Origin: Fontibacillus phaseoli
GTDB lineage: Bacteria; Bacillota; Bacilli; Paenibacillales; Paenibacillaceae
Assembly (NCBI RefSeq): GCF_003337355.1
Contig: NZ_QPJW01000002.1
Span: forward strand, 1 to 64,000
Length of the DNA: 64,000 nt
Direction: 5' to 3'
Shown: piece after piece, positions 18,805-28,327 of the stretch
Numbering within the stretch: position 1 is the first letter of the stretch
How the letters are laid out: every line of letters starts with the position of its first letter
Notes under the pieces: model-generated
What the model was told of the DNA's origin: nothing
The model's database searches: none
What the model saw: only the letters and a program-made list of their open reading frames with translations
Program-made: the position numbers and the translations under genes

Positions 18805-20256
18805 CTAGTAGGCTCTGGCAAAAACAACCGTATGTTGTGCTTGTTCCCCGCACACCAGACAAGTGGTTTTTGTAACTTCGGGCTTAAATGGAATGTTCCG
18901 GCTTGTCGCTCCAGTTTCTTCCTTGACATGACGTTCGCAAGCTTCGGAACCGCACCAGCCCGCGAGAGTGAAGCCGCGCTTTTCTTCAATACTGGCTTTC
19001 ATTTCATCCAGGGTGTCCACGGTATAGAAGTGTTCTTCCCGGAACGCTTTGGCGCGGTCGAACATCTCCTGGTGCACTTGATCCAACATGGCTTTGACTT
19101 CTTCCACCAGATTATCCTGGGATACCACTTTCTTCTCTCCGCTGATCCGGGAGACAAGCACGCAAACCCCGTTTTCCATATCGCGAGGACCGATTTCCAG
19201 ACGAACCGGCACACCGCGCATCTCATATTCATTAAACTTCCAGCCCGGACGGACGTCCGAACGGTCGTCAATACCAACGCGAACGCCGGCTTTTTTCAAT
19301 TCGGCAAACAGCTCGTCCGCCCGGCCCACAACATCATCCCGAGTTTTTGGCGGACCGATCGGAATAATCATGACTTGCTTAGGTGCCACTTTAGGCGGCA
19401 AAGCGAGACCTCGGTCATCGCCGTGAACCATGATGAGCGATCCAATCAACCGCGTGCTGACGCCCCATGATGTCGTATGCACGAACTCGCGGACATTGTC
19501 CCGGTTCAAATATTGAATATCGAAAGCCGTTGCAAAATTGGTTCCGAGATAGTGCGACGTCCCGGCCTGAACGGCACGTCCATCTTTCATCATCGCTTCG
19601 ATGGAATACGTATCGACCGCACCGGCAAATTTCTCGGAAGGGGTTTTCTGGCCTACGATTACGGGAATGGCTAAATAATTTTCGACGAAATCGCGGTAAA
19701 TCTCCAGCATCCGCATTGTTTCTTCACGAGCTTCCTGTTCGTTCTCATGCGCGGTGTGGCCTTCCTGCCACAGGAATTCGCTTGTACGAAGGAACGGCAA
19801 AGTCCGTTTCTCCCAACGAACTACATTGGCCCACTGATTGATCAGTACCGGCAGATCGCGATAGGATTGAATCCATTTTTCGTACATATGCCCGAACATC
19901 GTTTCGGAAGTCGGGCGGATCGCCAGACGTTCCTCTAACTTTTCGCCTGCTGCTTCGGTTACCCAAGGAAGCTCGGGATTGAAGCCCTCAACGTGCTCCT
20001 TTTCCTTTTGTAAAAAGCTTTCGGGAATAAACAGCGGGAAGTAAGCATTACGGTGTCCCGTTTCTTTAAAACGCCGGTCCAACTCGGCCTGGATATGCTC
20101 CCAAATTTCATAACCATCCGGTTTGAAAACAATGCAGCCGCGCACGGGCGAATAATCCATCAAATCTGCTTTTTTGATTACATCGATGTACCAGCGGGAA
20201 AAGTCTTCTCCCTGCGGGGTAATTTCCGTTACAAATTGTTTCTCCTCATTAGCCAT
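18805..20256 (-). CDS. proS: Prolyl-tRNA synthetase, archaeal/eukaryotic type (ProS3)
   Basis: Charges tRNA-Pro. At 483 residues it lacks the editing insertion (INS) domain of the usual bacterial enzyme of about 565 residues. Class II motif 2 (RWEKRTLPFLRTSEFLWQEGHTAH) and motif 3 (GDDRGLALPPKVAP) are visible. The C-terminal region has zinc-ligand cysteines (WCGSEAC and CLVCGE) and ends in FARAY, the C-terminal tyrosine typical of the archaeal/eukaryotic form. It occupies the exact rseP-proS-polC position of the bacterial-type gene. Confidence 0.95.
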   Translation of the reverse strand: MANEEKQFVTEITPQGEDFSRWYIDVIKKADLMDYSPVRGCIVFKPDGYEIWEHIQAELDRRFKETGHRNAYFPLFIPESFLQKEKEHVEGFNPELPWVTEAAGEKLEERLAIRPTSETMFGHMYEKWIQSYRDLPVLINQWANVVRWEKRTLPFLRTSEFLWQEGHTAHENEQEAREETMRMLEIYRDFVENYLAIPVIVGQKTPSEKFAGAVDTYSIEAMMKDGRAVQAGTSHYLGTNFATAFDIQYLNRDNVREFVHTTSWGVSTRLIGSLIMVHGDDRGLALPPKVAPKQVMIIPIGPPKTRDDVVGRADELFAELKKAGVRVGIDDRSDVRPGWKFNEYEMRGVPVRLEIGPRDMENGVCVLVSRISGEKKVVSQDNLVEEVKAMLDQVHQEMFDRAKAFREEHFYTVDTLDEMKASIEEKRGFTLAGWCGSEACERHVKEETGATSRNIPFKPEVTKTTCLVCGEQAQHTVVFARAY

Positions 20257-20277
20257 TAAAACCTAATCCTCCCGTTA

Positions 20278-21552
20278 TTAGCCTATCAATCGCAATATAT
20301 CATTATAGGTGACTGCAATCATCAGCAGGAACAGCATCGCAAACCCGATGAAATGCACCAGCCCTTCCCGGTTCGGATCCACCGGTCTGCCACGCAGCAC
20401 CTCCACTCCCAAGAATACGAGCCTGCTTCCGTCCAATGCCGGGATCGGCAGCAGATTGAAAATCCCCAGGTACAGGCTAAGAATAGCAGCCCAGTAGGTC
20501 AATTGGACGACGCCTTGCTTGGCGATTTTCCCCGTTACTTCAAATGTACGAACCGGTCCGCCCAGGTCGTCCATCGAAAACTTGTTGATCAGTTGCTGAA
20601 ACCCGAGAAAAATCGCTTTAGTCGTGTAGACCATGTCTTTACCCGCCACGGTAAACGTCTCTCCAAATGAAGCGCTCCGCGTAGGGAAGTAAGTAATGAT
20701 CGTGCTACCTACTTTACCGCCTTCCTCATTGTCCACGGACCGCGGAGTAAGGGCAATCGTCAGGTTTTGATCTCCCCGTTTAACGCTCCATTCCATCGGC
20801 TTGTCTTTGGACGCCTTGATCATATCGATCAATCCGTTAGCGTCGGTTCCGACCGGCTTGCCGTTTATGGAGACGATAATATCTCCCTCCATGACGCCGG
20901 CTTCAGCCGCGGGCATGCCTTTCATCACTTCGCCGATTTGCAGATGGCTGGGATCCGCAAGCGGAATTCCGGCCATTTGCGTATGGAGTGCAAAGAGCAC
21001 GAAAGCAAGGATAAAGTTCATCAGAGGTCCGGCAAAAATAGACAGGGCACGCTGCCCTACTGTTTTGCTCCCATATTGACGATCTTTAGGAGCGATTTGC
21101 GTTTCTTTGCCTTTCGCCACCAGCATCGCTTGCGGGTGAACGCGATAGGTCAGTACCTCTCCATCTACATCGAGTTTGACCTGCAAACGCTCTTCCAGAT
21201 CCACCTCATTCACTTCGCCGCGGATTACATTTTTGCGGCTGTCAAGCCGATCGAGATATATTTTCCGGACTTCATCCCCATCCAGTCTCAAGGCTACGGT
21301 TTGCCCGTTCGTGATCTGAACCAGTTCCGGATCTTCGCCGGCCATCCGGGCATAGCCGCCGAAAGGCAGCAGTCTTAGCGTAAACTGCGTCTCGTCTTTC
21401 TTATAGGAAAACAGCTTAGGACCGAAACCGATGGCGAACTCGCGAACGAGTATCCCCGCCCGTTTAGCGAAGAAATAATGTCCCCATTCATGCACCGTGA
21501 CAATCACAAAGAACATGAAAACAGTCAAAAATATGATCTTAATCAATTCCAA
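20278..21552 (-). CDS. rseP: Site-2 zinc protease RseP/RasP
   Basis: Intramembrane metalloprotease cutting anti-sigma factors and leftover signal peptides. The zinc motif HEWGH is in the first membrane segment, a PDZ domain (about 215-290) binds the trimmed substrate, and the second motif NLLPIPALDGSRL is near the C terminus. The start is probably TTG after GGAGG, beginning ELIKIIFLTVF, giving 424 residues. Neighbours cdsA and dxr match B. subtilis. It may be named RasP. Confidence 0.94.
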   Translation of the reverse strand: MELIKIIFLTVFMFFVIVTVHEWGHYFFAKRAGILVREFAIGFGPKLFSYKKDETQFTLRLLPFGGYARMAGEDPELVQITNGQTVALRLDGDEVRKIYLDRLDSRKNVIRGEVNEVDLEERLQVKLDVDGEVLTYRVHPQAMLVAKGKETQIAPKDRQYGSKTVGQRALSIFAGPLMNFILAFVLFALHTQMAGIPLADPSHLQIGEVMKGMPAAEAGVMEGDIIVSINGKPVGTDANGLIDMIKASKDKPMEWSVKRGDQNLTIALTPRSVDNEEGGKVGSTIITYFPTRSASFGETFTVAGKDMVYTTKAIFLGFQQLINKFSMDDLGGPVRTFEVTGKIAKQGVVQLTYWAAILSLYLGIFNLLPIPALDGSRLVFLGVEVLRGRPVDPNREGLVHFIGFAMLFLLMIAVTYNDILRLIG

Positions 21553-21684
21553 GCGTAAGCATCCTCCTTTTGGCCACGGATCGTCCAACGTTCTTTTAGA
21601 TTATCATTATTCTCCGATCAGGTACAAGAGAATACCGGGATGGAACTTTTCCGCTCTCAAAAGAAAATTTATGCTCCGGCGGTC

Positions 21685-22824
21685 TTACAAAGATCGCGCG
21701 GTGTCACGGGCCCACCGGTCGGCTTCTTTGATGGCTTCCAAATCCGGTTCGGCTTGAACCCGGTGTTTGGAAAGAACACTTTCGATAAGATATTCAATTT
21801 GTAGAAACGGAATCTCCCTGTTCAGAAAACGGGCGACGGCGACCTCATTGGCTGCGTTGTACACGCTCGTTGCCGTCCCACCTATTTTACCACATTCGAA
21901 GGCCAGTCTTAAACATGGGTAACGAACCATATCCATTTCCCGGAAATGAAGCTTGCCGACCTCGGCCAGAGACAGCCGTTTCGTGTCGGAAGTCCATCGC
22001 TCCGGATAAGTTAGGGCATATTGAATCGGTACCCGCATATCCGGCGTTCCCAATTGGGCGATCACACTGCCGTCACGGTACTCAACGAAAGAGTGGACAA
22101 TACTCTCCGGGTGCATCAAAACGCCGATTTGTTCGAAGCTCATCCCGAACAGCCAGCGGGCCTCGATCACTTCCAATCCTTTGTTGACCATCGTGGCCGA
22201 ATCAATCGTCACCTTGGCGCCCATCGACCAGTTAGGATGCTTAAGGGCATCTTCAACCGTCACGTGCCTAAGTTGCTCTCGATTTAGATCGCGGAAAGAA
22301 CCTCCGGATGCAGTAAGCGTAATCCGCTCCGCATCCCCCATCCGCTCTCCGTTCAAACATTGAAAAATTGCGGAATGCTCGCTGTCCACGGGCAGGAGGG
22401 ATACTCCCTTTTCTTTTGCCAATCCGGTCACCAGATGACCTGCAGTCACAAGCGTTTCCTTATTTGCCAACGCGATATGCTTGCCTTCGGAAATGGCCGC
22501 CAGCGTTGCCGGCAATCCGGCGCTTCCTACGATCGCCGTGACCACCGTCTCGGCTTCTGTTCCGGCCGCAACCTCGACGAGCCCTTCCTCCCCATAGAAT
22601 AACTTCACATTGCTTGGAATCAGGTGACGGATTTGATCCGCGATCTCTTTATTCGCAACGGAAGCTTTTTTCGGTTTAAAGTCATTTACCTGCTTCACGA
22701 AGAGTTTGGCATTGGTGCCGGCCGCAAGGCCTTCAACGGCAAAATGACCGGCATGTTGCGTTACGACATCAAGGGTTTGGGTACCGATCGAACCGGTCGA
22801 ACCGATGACGGCTATTTTTTTCAT
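21685..22824 (-). CDS. dxr: 1-deoxy-D-xylulose 5-phosphate reductoisomerase
   Basis: NADPH-dependent second step of the MEP isoprenoid pathway, making MEP. The nucleotide-binding GSTGSIGTQTLDVV is at the N terminus; the metal and substrate motif shows as DSEHSAIFQCL and TASGGSFRD. Near the C terminus are the YNAANEVAVARFL residues common to the family. Length is about 380 residues. Of two adjacent ATGs I take the second (MKKIAVIG); GAGGTG lies upstream. It stands next to cdsA and uppS, whose lipid products use the same pathway. Confidence 0.97.
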   Translation of the reverse strand: MKKIAVIGSTGSIGTQTLDVVTQHAGHFAVEGLAAGTNAKLFVKQVNDFKPKKASVANKEIADQIRHLIPSNVKLFYGEEGLVEVAAGTEAETVVTAIVGSAGLPATLAAISEGKHIALANKETLVTAGHLVTGLAKEKGVSLLPVDSEHSAIFQCLNGERMGDAERITLTASGGSFRDLNREQLRHVTVEDALKHPNWSMGAKVTIDSATMVNKGLEVIEARWLFGMSFEQIGVLMHPESIVHSFVEYRDGSVIAQLGTPDMRVPIQYALTYPERWTSDTKRLSLAEVGKLHFREMDMVRYPCLRLAFECGKIGGTATSVYNAANEVAVARFLNREIPFLQIEYLIESVLSKHRVQAEPDLEAIKEADRWARDTARSL

Positions 22825-22851
22825 CATGCACACCTCGCACCTTAAAAATAT

Positions 22852-23655
22852 CTAGAACACTGGCAACAACGACAAGATATGTACAAAAGGAAAGACTGCG
22901 ATCCAACTGTCACAGCGGTCCAAAATCCCTCCGTGACCGGGCAGCAAAGTCCCGGAATCCTTAATGCCGTACACTCGTTTATAAGCAGACTGAACAAGGT
23001 CTCCCAATTGACCGACGGCAGCGGCGGATCCCCCTAACAGAAGAGCCCTCCCGATTGTAAGCAGTCCGCCGGAAGTCAAGGCAAATATAACGGCAGCGAT
23101 GACCGCCAAAATAATGCCGCCAACAGCGCCTTCCACCGTTTTGTTCGGACTGATCGCCGGCCACAACTTGGTCTTGCCAAACCTGCGTCCACTAAAGTAG
23201 GCCCCTGCATCACTGCTCCAGATCGAAGCCAGCATGAGAAAGGTCCAGAACAGGCCATGACCGTCCGGAGTACTCCGGGTGTCAGCCAGATAAGCGAAGC
23301 CCAGTCCAATGTATACCATGCCAAGGAACAGCATTGCAACCTGGTTTATTGGAACCTCGTTTTTGGTCACGACGGTAACGACAAGAAACAGCAGCATCAG
23401 CAACCAGAATACCGCCACGACGCTTAAGGGCATGTCCAGTCCAAGCAATTTCCAAGGAAAAACGGCATACGAAACACCGATATACCCAATCAGGGCAGTG
23501 CCGCCAAAAGCCGGAAGCTTGGTCATGCGCACGAATTCATAAAATCCGATCAGCGCCATGACCAGCACAAGCACATGATACCATACCCCTCCAACGAGAC
23601 AGAGTCCTAGAAATGCACCGCCGGCGATAATTCCTGTAATCAACCGTTGTTTCAA
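22852..23655 (-). CDS. cdsA: Phosphatidate cytidylyltransferase
   Basis: Integral membrane enzyme making CDP-diacylglycerol from phosphatidate and CTP, the branch point of phospholipid synthesis. Many hydrophobic segments fill the 267 residues. The CDS signature lies at the C terminus, with SDAGAYFSGRRFGKTKLWP, SPNKTVEGAVGG and LPGHGGILDRCDS. The start is TTG with AAGGTG 7 bases upstream. It directly follows uppS. Confidence 0.95.
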   Translation of the reverse strand: MKQRLITGIIAGGAFLGLCLVGGVWYHVLVLVMALIGFYEFVRMTKLPAFGGTALIGYIGVSYAVFPWKLLGLDMPLSVVAVFWLLMLLFLVVTVVTKNEVPINQVAMLFLGMVYIGLGFAYLADTRSTPDGHGLFWTFLMLASIWSSDAGAYFSGRRFGKTKLWPAISPNKTVEGAVGGIILAVIAAVIFALTSGGLLTIGRALLLGGSAAAVGQLGDLVQSAYKRVYGIKDSGTLLPGHGGILDRCDSWIAVFPFVHILSLLPVF

Positions 23656-23676
23656 CTTTCTACACCTTCCATCCCG

Positions 23677-24444
23677 CTAGGATAAACCGCCATAACGCCG
23701 GGTTCGATTTTGGTACTCGGCCACCGCCGCAAACAATTGCTCACGGCCGAATTCAGGCCAATACAGGTCCGTAAACCAGAGTTCGCTATAGGCTGTCTGC
23801 CATAACATAAAATTACTAAGTCTCAGCTCTCCCCCGGTGCGAATGAGCAAATCGGGATCCGGCAGGCCCCCGGACAGCAGTCTCGACCCGATCATTTGCT
23901 GCGTAATCTCCTCCGGCTTTATCTTGCCTTCCATGACCTCGCGGGCAATCTCTTTGACACTTTCGGTAATTTCTCGCTGGCTGCCGTAATTGAGCGCAAA
24001 ATTTAAGATGAGTCCCGTATTATGTTTTGTCCGCTCAATCGCTTCTTCCATGGCGGCAATCGTATGCTCCGGAAGTTCTTCGGTATGCCCCATCATCCGG
24101 ACTTGAACATTTTTCTCGATCAATTCCTCGAGTTCCATGGCCAAAAACTCTGTCGGAAGCGACATCAAAAAATCGACCTCTTCCTTCGGCCGCTTCCAGT
24201 TCTCTGTCGAAAACGCATAAAGCGTCAAAACGGAGATTCCCAGTTCATCCGCTGCGATCGTTACCCGCTTAACGGCTTTCATCCCGCTACGGTGTCCGAC
24301 TATGCGCGGCATTCCGAGCTTGCGGGCCCAACGGCCGTTGCCATCCATAATAATAGCGACGTGTTTAGGGATATTTTCGCCGTCCGGATGCACAGACTCA
24401 GGGCTATTCCTTTTTTTGCGCCAGGACCCAAAAACTCTATTCAT
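23677..24444 (-). CDS. uppS: Undecaprenyl diphosphate synthase (isoprenyl transferase)
   Basis: Extends farnesyl diphosphate with isopentenyl units in cis to make the C55 lipid carrier for the cell wall. IIMDGNGRWARKLG carries the catalytic aspartate, and LRTGGELRLSNFMLWQ and ELWFTDLYWPEF are the C-terminal family blocks. 255 residues. The ATG has GGAGGAAAAGCA upstream. A hairpin terminator after frr separates it from the preceding pyrH-frr unit. Confidence 0.97.
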   Translation of the reverse strand: MNRVFGSWRKKRNSPESVHPDGENIPKHVAIIMDGNGRWARKLGMPRIVGHRSGMKAVKRVTIAADELGISVLTLYAFSTENWKRPKEEVDFLMSLPTEFLAMELEELIEKNVQVRMMGHTEELPEHTIAAMEEAIERTKHNTGLILNFALNYGSQREITESVKEIAREVMEGKIKPEEITQQMIGSRLLSGGLPDPDLLIRTGGELRLSNFMLWQTAYSELWFTDLYWPEFGREQLFAAVAEYQNRTRRYGGLS

Positions 24445-24466
24445 TGCTTTTCCTCCAGCCGGTGAT

Positions 24467-24517
24467 GAAAAAGAGACAAAACCCCACCGTAAAAGGAGGG
24501 GCCGCTTTTTGTCTCTT
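24467..24517 (-). terminator. Terminator after frr
   Basis: On the minus strand AAGAGACAAAA ... CCCC pairs with GGGG ... TTTTGTCTCTT, followed by more T. The first arm overlaps the frr stop codon. The loop region is imperfect. Confidence 0.75.
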
Positions 24518-25070
24518 AAACTTCCATAATCTCTTTTTCTTTCGCAGCAAGCACTTTATCCACTTCAGCGATGAATTTATCGGTTGTCTTTTGGATATCT
24601 TCCTGGTGTCTGCGCGATTCGTCTTCAGAGATATCGGTTTTCTCCAACTTCTTAATATCGTCGTTCGCGTCGCGGCGAATATTGCGGATGGCCACCTTCG
24701 CCTCTTCCCCGAACTTCTTGGTCATTTTCACAAGTTCTACGCGGCGTTCCTCTGTCAAAGCCGGAATCGAAAGCCGGATGAACATTCCGTCGTTGGCCGG
24801 GGTCAAGCCCAGGTCCGATTTTTGGATCGCGCGTTCAATTTCTGCAAGAGACGATTTGTCCCAAGGCTGAATCATGAGCGTGCGGGAATCCGGTGTATTG
24901 ATGTTGGCCAGCTGATTAACCGGGGTTGGCGATCCGTAGTAATCAACATGGATCCGATCGAGCAGTGAAGGCGTGGCTCTGCCTGCCCGAAGCGTCGCAA
25001 GATCTCGTTTAAGTGCCTGAATCGCCTTATCCATGCGCTCTTCCGCATGTTTTTTGATAGTTTGCGGCAT
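24516..25070 (-). CDS. frr: Ribosome recycling factor
   Basis: Splits post-termination ribosomes with EF-G. The 184-residue protein has the three-helix coiled domain and the family segments [36 protein letters not shown] and [13 protein letters not shown]. It begins immediately after the pyrH stop, with GGGAG upstream, so the two genes are co-transcribed. Confidence 0.97.
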   Translation of the reverse strand: MPQTIKKHAEERMDKAIQALKRDLATLRAGRATPSLLDRIHVDYYGSPTPVNQLANINTPDSRTLMIQPWDKSSLAEIERAIQKSDLGLTPANDGMFIRLSIPALTEERRVELVKMTKKFGEEAKVAIRNIRRDANDDIKKLEKTDISEDESRRHQEDIQKTTDKFIAEVDKVLAAKEKEIMEV

Positions 25071-25814
<744 letters not shown>

Positions 25815-25834
25815 TTAGACCCCGCTTGAAGAGA

Positions 25835-25887
25835 CGTTCAAAAAGTACATTCCAAAACATCAAGCGCTAAAACTACATTTTTGAACG
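25835..25887. repeat. Inverted repeat CGTTCAAAAA upstream of pyrH
   Basis: CGTTCAAAAA (25835-25844) and its perfect complement TTTTTGAACG (25878-25887), with 33 bases between. It lies after the tsf terminator and before the pyrH RBS. It could be a regulator site, a leader structure or a dispersed repeat. Confidence 0.5.
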
Positions 25888-25907
25888 GCTGCGACAAGGG
25901 TGTCAGG

Positions 25908-25935
25908 TTAAAAAAGAAGGAACACGGCGTGTTCC
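25908..25935 (-). terminator. Terminator after tsf
   Basis: Perfect 7-bp stem GGAACAC / GTGTTCC with a 3-base loop, followed on the minus strand by TTCTTTTTT. Confidence 0.88.
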
Positions 25936-25974
25936 AACTATTAGGACGTTCAATTATTGATAACGTTATATATA

Positions 25975-26625
25975 TTATTGTCTAACTTGGGACATAACTT
26001 CCTCAACGAAGTTGTCCACTTTTTTCTCCATACCCTCGCCCAGTTCGTAACGGGCAAAACGGCGGATCGAGATGTTTTCCCCGATGGCGCTGATTTTTTC
26101 GTTAACCAATGCGGAGATTGTTTTATCCGGATCTTTTACGAAAGTTTGCTCAAGCAAGCAGAACTCTTCGTAGTATTTGCTGATGCGGCCTTCAACCATT
26201 TTTTCAACGATTTTCTCAGGTTTGCCTTCATTGAGGGCTTGTGCCTTCAAAATTTCCTTTTCTTTTTCCACTTCTTCTTGCGGTACTTCTTCACGGCGAA
26301 CATAACGTGGGCTCATTGCCGCGATATGCATTGCGATGTCTCGTGCGAAATCCTTGAATTGATCCGTTTTCGCTACGAAGTCGGTTTCACAGTTGATTTC
26401 GACCAATACGCCGATCCGGCCGCCGGCATGAATATAAGATTCTACAACGCCTTCTGTTGCGACGCGGCCAGCTTTGTTTGCAGCAGCAGCCAGACCTTTC
26501 TCGCGGAGTAGTTCAGTCGCTTTTGTCAAATCCCCATTCGCTTCTTCAAGTGCCTTTTTGCAGTCCAACATCCCTGCACCGGTTTTTTCACGCAATTCTT
26601 TTACGGATTTTGCATCAACAGCCAT
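25975..26625 (-). CDS. tsf: Elongation factor Ts
   Basis: Nucleotide exchange factor for EF-Tu. The N-terminal UBA-like domain ([25 protein letters not shown]) is typical, followed by the core domain with [16 protein letters not shown]. It is 216 residues, shorter than E. coli EF-Ts and close to the Thermus-like compact form, with one core domain. It follows rpsB, the conserved pairing. Confidence 0.97.
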   Translation of the reverse strand: MAVDAKSVKELREKTGAGMLDCKKALEEANGDLTKATELLREKGLAAAANKAGRVATEGVVESYIHAGGRIGVLVEINCETDFVAKTDQFKDFARDIAMHIAAMSPRYVRREEVPQEEVEKEKEILKAQALNEGKPEKIVEKMVEGRISKYYEEFCLLEQTFVKDPDKTISALVNEKISAIGENISIRRFARYELGEGMEKKVDNFVEEVMSQVRQ

Positions 26626-26678
26626 GTTTATATTACCTCCACATTAAAATTGGATAGTTTTCATTTAGAATCGCTTCT

Positions 26679-26725
26679 TAAAAAAAGGGTAGTGAGAGGT
26701 TTGACACCTACCAACCACCCTTTTT
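26679..26725 (-). terminator. Terminator or attenuator between rpsB and tsf
   Basis: On the minus strand AAAAAGGGT pairs with ACCCTTTTT, with further internal pairing (AGGT/ACCT), followed by TTTT. Lying inside the rpsB-tsf unit, it may reduce rather than stop transcription into tsf. Confidence 0.65.
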
Positions 26726-26765
26726 AATTTAATTCATCTCATGCTCATTTATGTTCTTAGCGATA

Positions 26766-27464
26766 TTAGGCAGTAGTTTGCTCGCCTTGATTCGCTTCGA
26801 TTACGGCATCAGCCATTTTGCTGGTAAGCAATTTAACCGCGCGGATCGCGTCGTCGTTACCAGGAATTACGTAGTCGATTTCGTCCGGATCGCAGTTGGT
26901 ATCAACGATACCTACGATTGGGATACCCAATTTGCGGGCTTCAGCAACCGCAATACGTTCTTTACGAGGATCGATAATGAACAGCGCGCTTGGCAAGCCC
27001 TTCATATTCTTGATCCCGCCGAGGAATTTCTCGAGACGATCTTTTTCTTTGCGAAGAATAATTACTTCTTTCTTAGGCAAGACAGCGAAAGTACCGTCTT
27101 CTTCCCAAGTTTCCAGTTGTTTCAAACGGTCGATCCGTTTTTGAATCGTTTGGAAGTTGGTCAGCGTACCGCCGAGCCAGCGTTGGTTAATATAGAATTG
27201 ACCAGCACGTTCTGCTTCTTCCTTCACGGAGTCTTGGGCTTGTTTCTTCGTGCCGACGAACAGAATTTTACCATTCTCTTCAGCTACGCTTTTAACGAAG
27301 TTGTAAGCTTCTTCAACTTTCTTGACCGTTTTTTGCAGGTCGATAATGTAAATCCCGTTTCTTTCAGTGAAGATATAACGATCCATTTTCGGGTTCCAAC
27401 GACGAGTCTGGTGTCCGAAGTGAACGCCTGCTTCAAGCAGTTGTTTCATGGAGATTACTGCCAT
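26766..27464 (-). CDS. rpsB: 30S ribosomal protein S2
   Basis: Late-assembling 30S protein that binds near S1 and the platform. 232 residues. [22 protein letters not shown] is the N-terminal signature; [30 protein letters not shown] and [21 protein letters not shown] are family blocks. The start ATG follows AGGAGGTGCGTGAAG; the open frame 18 codons upstream has no RBS. It follows a promoter and a structured leader. Confidence 0.98.
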   Translation of the reverse strand: MAVISMKQLLEAGVHFGHQTRRWNPKMDRYIFTERNGIYIIDLQKTVKKVEEAYNFVKSVAEENGKILFVGTKKQAQDSVKEEAERAGQFYINQRWLGGTLTNFQTIQKRIDRLKQLETWEEDGTFAVLPKKEVIILRKEKDRLEKFLGGIKNMKGLPSALFIIDPRKERIAVAEARKLGIPIVGIVDTNCDPDEIDYVIPGNDDAIRAVKLLTSKMADAVIEANQGEQTTA

Positions 27465-27506
27465 CTTCACGCACCTCCTAAAGTTTGGTTTTTTTGATGC
27501 TTCCTC

Positions 27507-27568
27507 CGCAAGTTTCATCTTCCGCCAAAACTCCCGGTCGGGAGCACCATTCGCGGAATCAACTTGCG
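27507..27568 (-). promoter_or_regulatory. Structured leader RNA of rpsB
   Basis: Three nested perfect stems: CGCAAGTT (27507-27514) / AACTTGCG (27561-27568), TTCCGC (27520-27525) / GCGGAA (27553-27558), and CTCCC / GGGAG (27531-27535 / 27540-27544). It lies within the predicted transcript, between the promoter and the rpsB RBS, as expected for a ribosomal-protein autoregulation site. The ligand (S2 or other) is inference. Confidence 0.65.
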
Positions 27569-27589
27569 TGCGTTATAACACCGTCATTT

Positions 27590-27618
27590 AATATACCACA
27601 AGTAAAAACGCGATGCAA
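27590..27618 (-). promoter_or_regulatory. Sigma-A promoter of rpsB
   Basis: TTGCAT (-35) and TATATT (-10) on the minus strand with a 17-base spacer, plus TGG just before the -10. It follows the fla/che operon terminator. Confidence 0.7.
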
Positions 27619-27676
27619 CCGAAGTTTATAAGCCTGATCGGCAAAATATACGGAAATCCGCAAAAAAGAAAAGATA

Positions 27677-27702
27677 CAAAAAAAGCTCCCTCACAGGAGC
27701 TT
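27677..27702 (-). terminator. Terminator ending the fla/che operon
   Basis: AAGCTCC / GGAGCTT stem with a 6-base loop followed by seven T on the minus strand. It lies about 25 bases after the stop of the MltG-like gene, marking the operon end before rpsB. Confidence 0.88.
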
Positions 27703-27724
27703 GCAAAAAGCAAGATATCCATCC

Positions 27725-28327
27725 TTATTTCCCGGAGCCAGGTGAAATCTTGGAAATAATGGAGTTGTATTCTTCTCCGACTTCAAACGTAAACGTGCCG
27801 GTGCGTACTTTTTTGTTGATGTGCTTTGCCTTAGCTTGTTTCAAGAAGGCTTCCTTATCACTGATGACGCCTGCCTGAAGTAAACCTTCCGCCACCCCCG
27901 TCAGGGTGCTGCCGTAGGCGATCTTGTATTTTACCGACCCTTTGTCGGGTTCTTTCGGTGATTCCGGAGTGGTTGTCTCAGGGACTGCAAGGGATCCGCT
28001 TGGGTCTGACTTCTCGGGATCGGCAGGAGCCGTCGGTGTATTCGGAGCTTCTGGATCCGCCGGAACCTTGGTCTCGTTCAAACCGCCTTCAGTCTCCCCT
28101 TCACCGGGTAGCGCCTCTTCGGACCTCGCTCTCCACTCTTCCTCAGTCAGCAGTTCCTGGTTCCTTTCCACTACTTTCAAATTTAAAGAAGCTGCAGCTT
28201 GTTCAACTTGTTCTTTTGTCTTTAATTTGCCAGCCTGTCCCTGGCCGATCAACATCACTTGCAGAAGCAGCGCCCCCACGATGAGTCCGATCCCCAGGCC
28301 GGTCATAAATTGACGGTTTCGGATCAC
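27725..28327 (-). CDS. Membrane protein with MltG N-terminal (LysM-like) domain only
   Basis: A 200-residue protein with one N-terminal membrane segment (about 8-28), a Pro/Glu/Thr-rich spacer (about 70-130), and a C-terminal domain (about 132-195). The domain resembles the LysM-like part of MltG/YceG: YGSTLTGVAEGLLQAGVIS, a Phe-containing helix, then VRTGTFTFEVGEEY. The catalytic YceG domain is absent. Start GTG with GGGAGG, overlapping the preceding stop by GTGA. Last gene of the fla/che operon. Likely extracytoplasmic; function unknown. Confidence 0.8.
   Translation of the reverse strand: MIRNRQFMTGLGIGLIVGALLLQVMLIGQGQAGKLKTKEQVEQAAASLNLKVVERNQELLTEEEWRARSEEALPGEGETEGGLNETKVPADPEAPNTPTAPADPEKSDPSGSLAVPETTTPESPKEPDKGSVKYKIAYGSTLTGVAEGLLQAGVISDKEAFLKQAKAKHINKKVRTGTFTFEVGEEYNSIISKISPGSGK

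Noticed and set aside
20257-20277. T-box or other riboswitch ahead of proS
   Set aside because: The gap between rseP and proS is only 21 bases and no T-box sequence or specifier structure is possible there.
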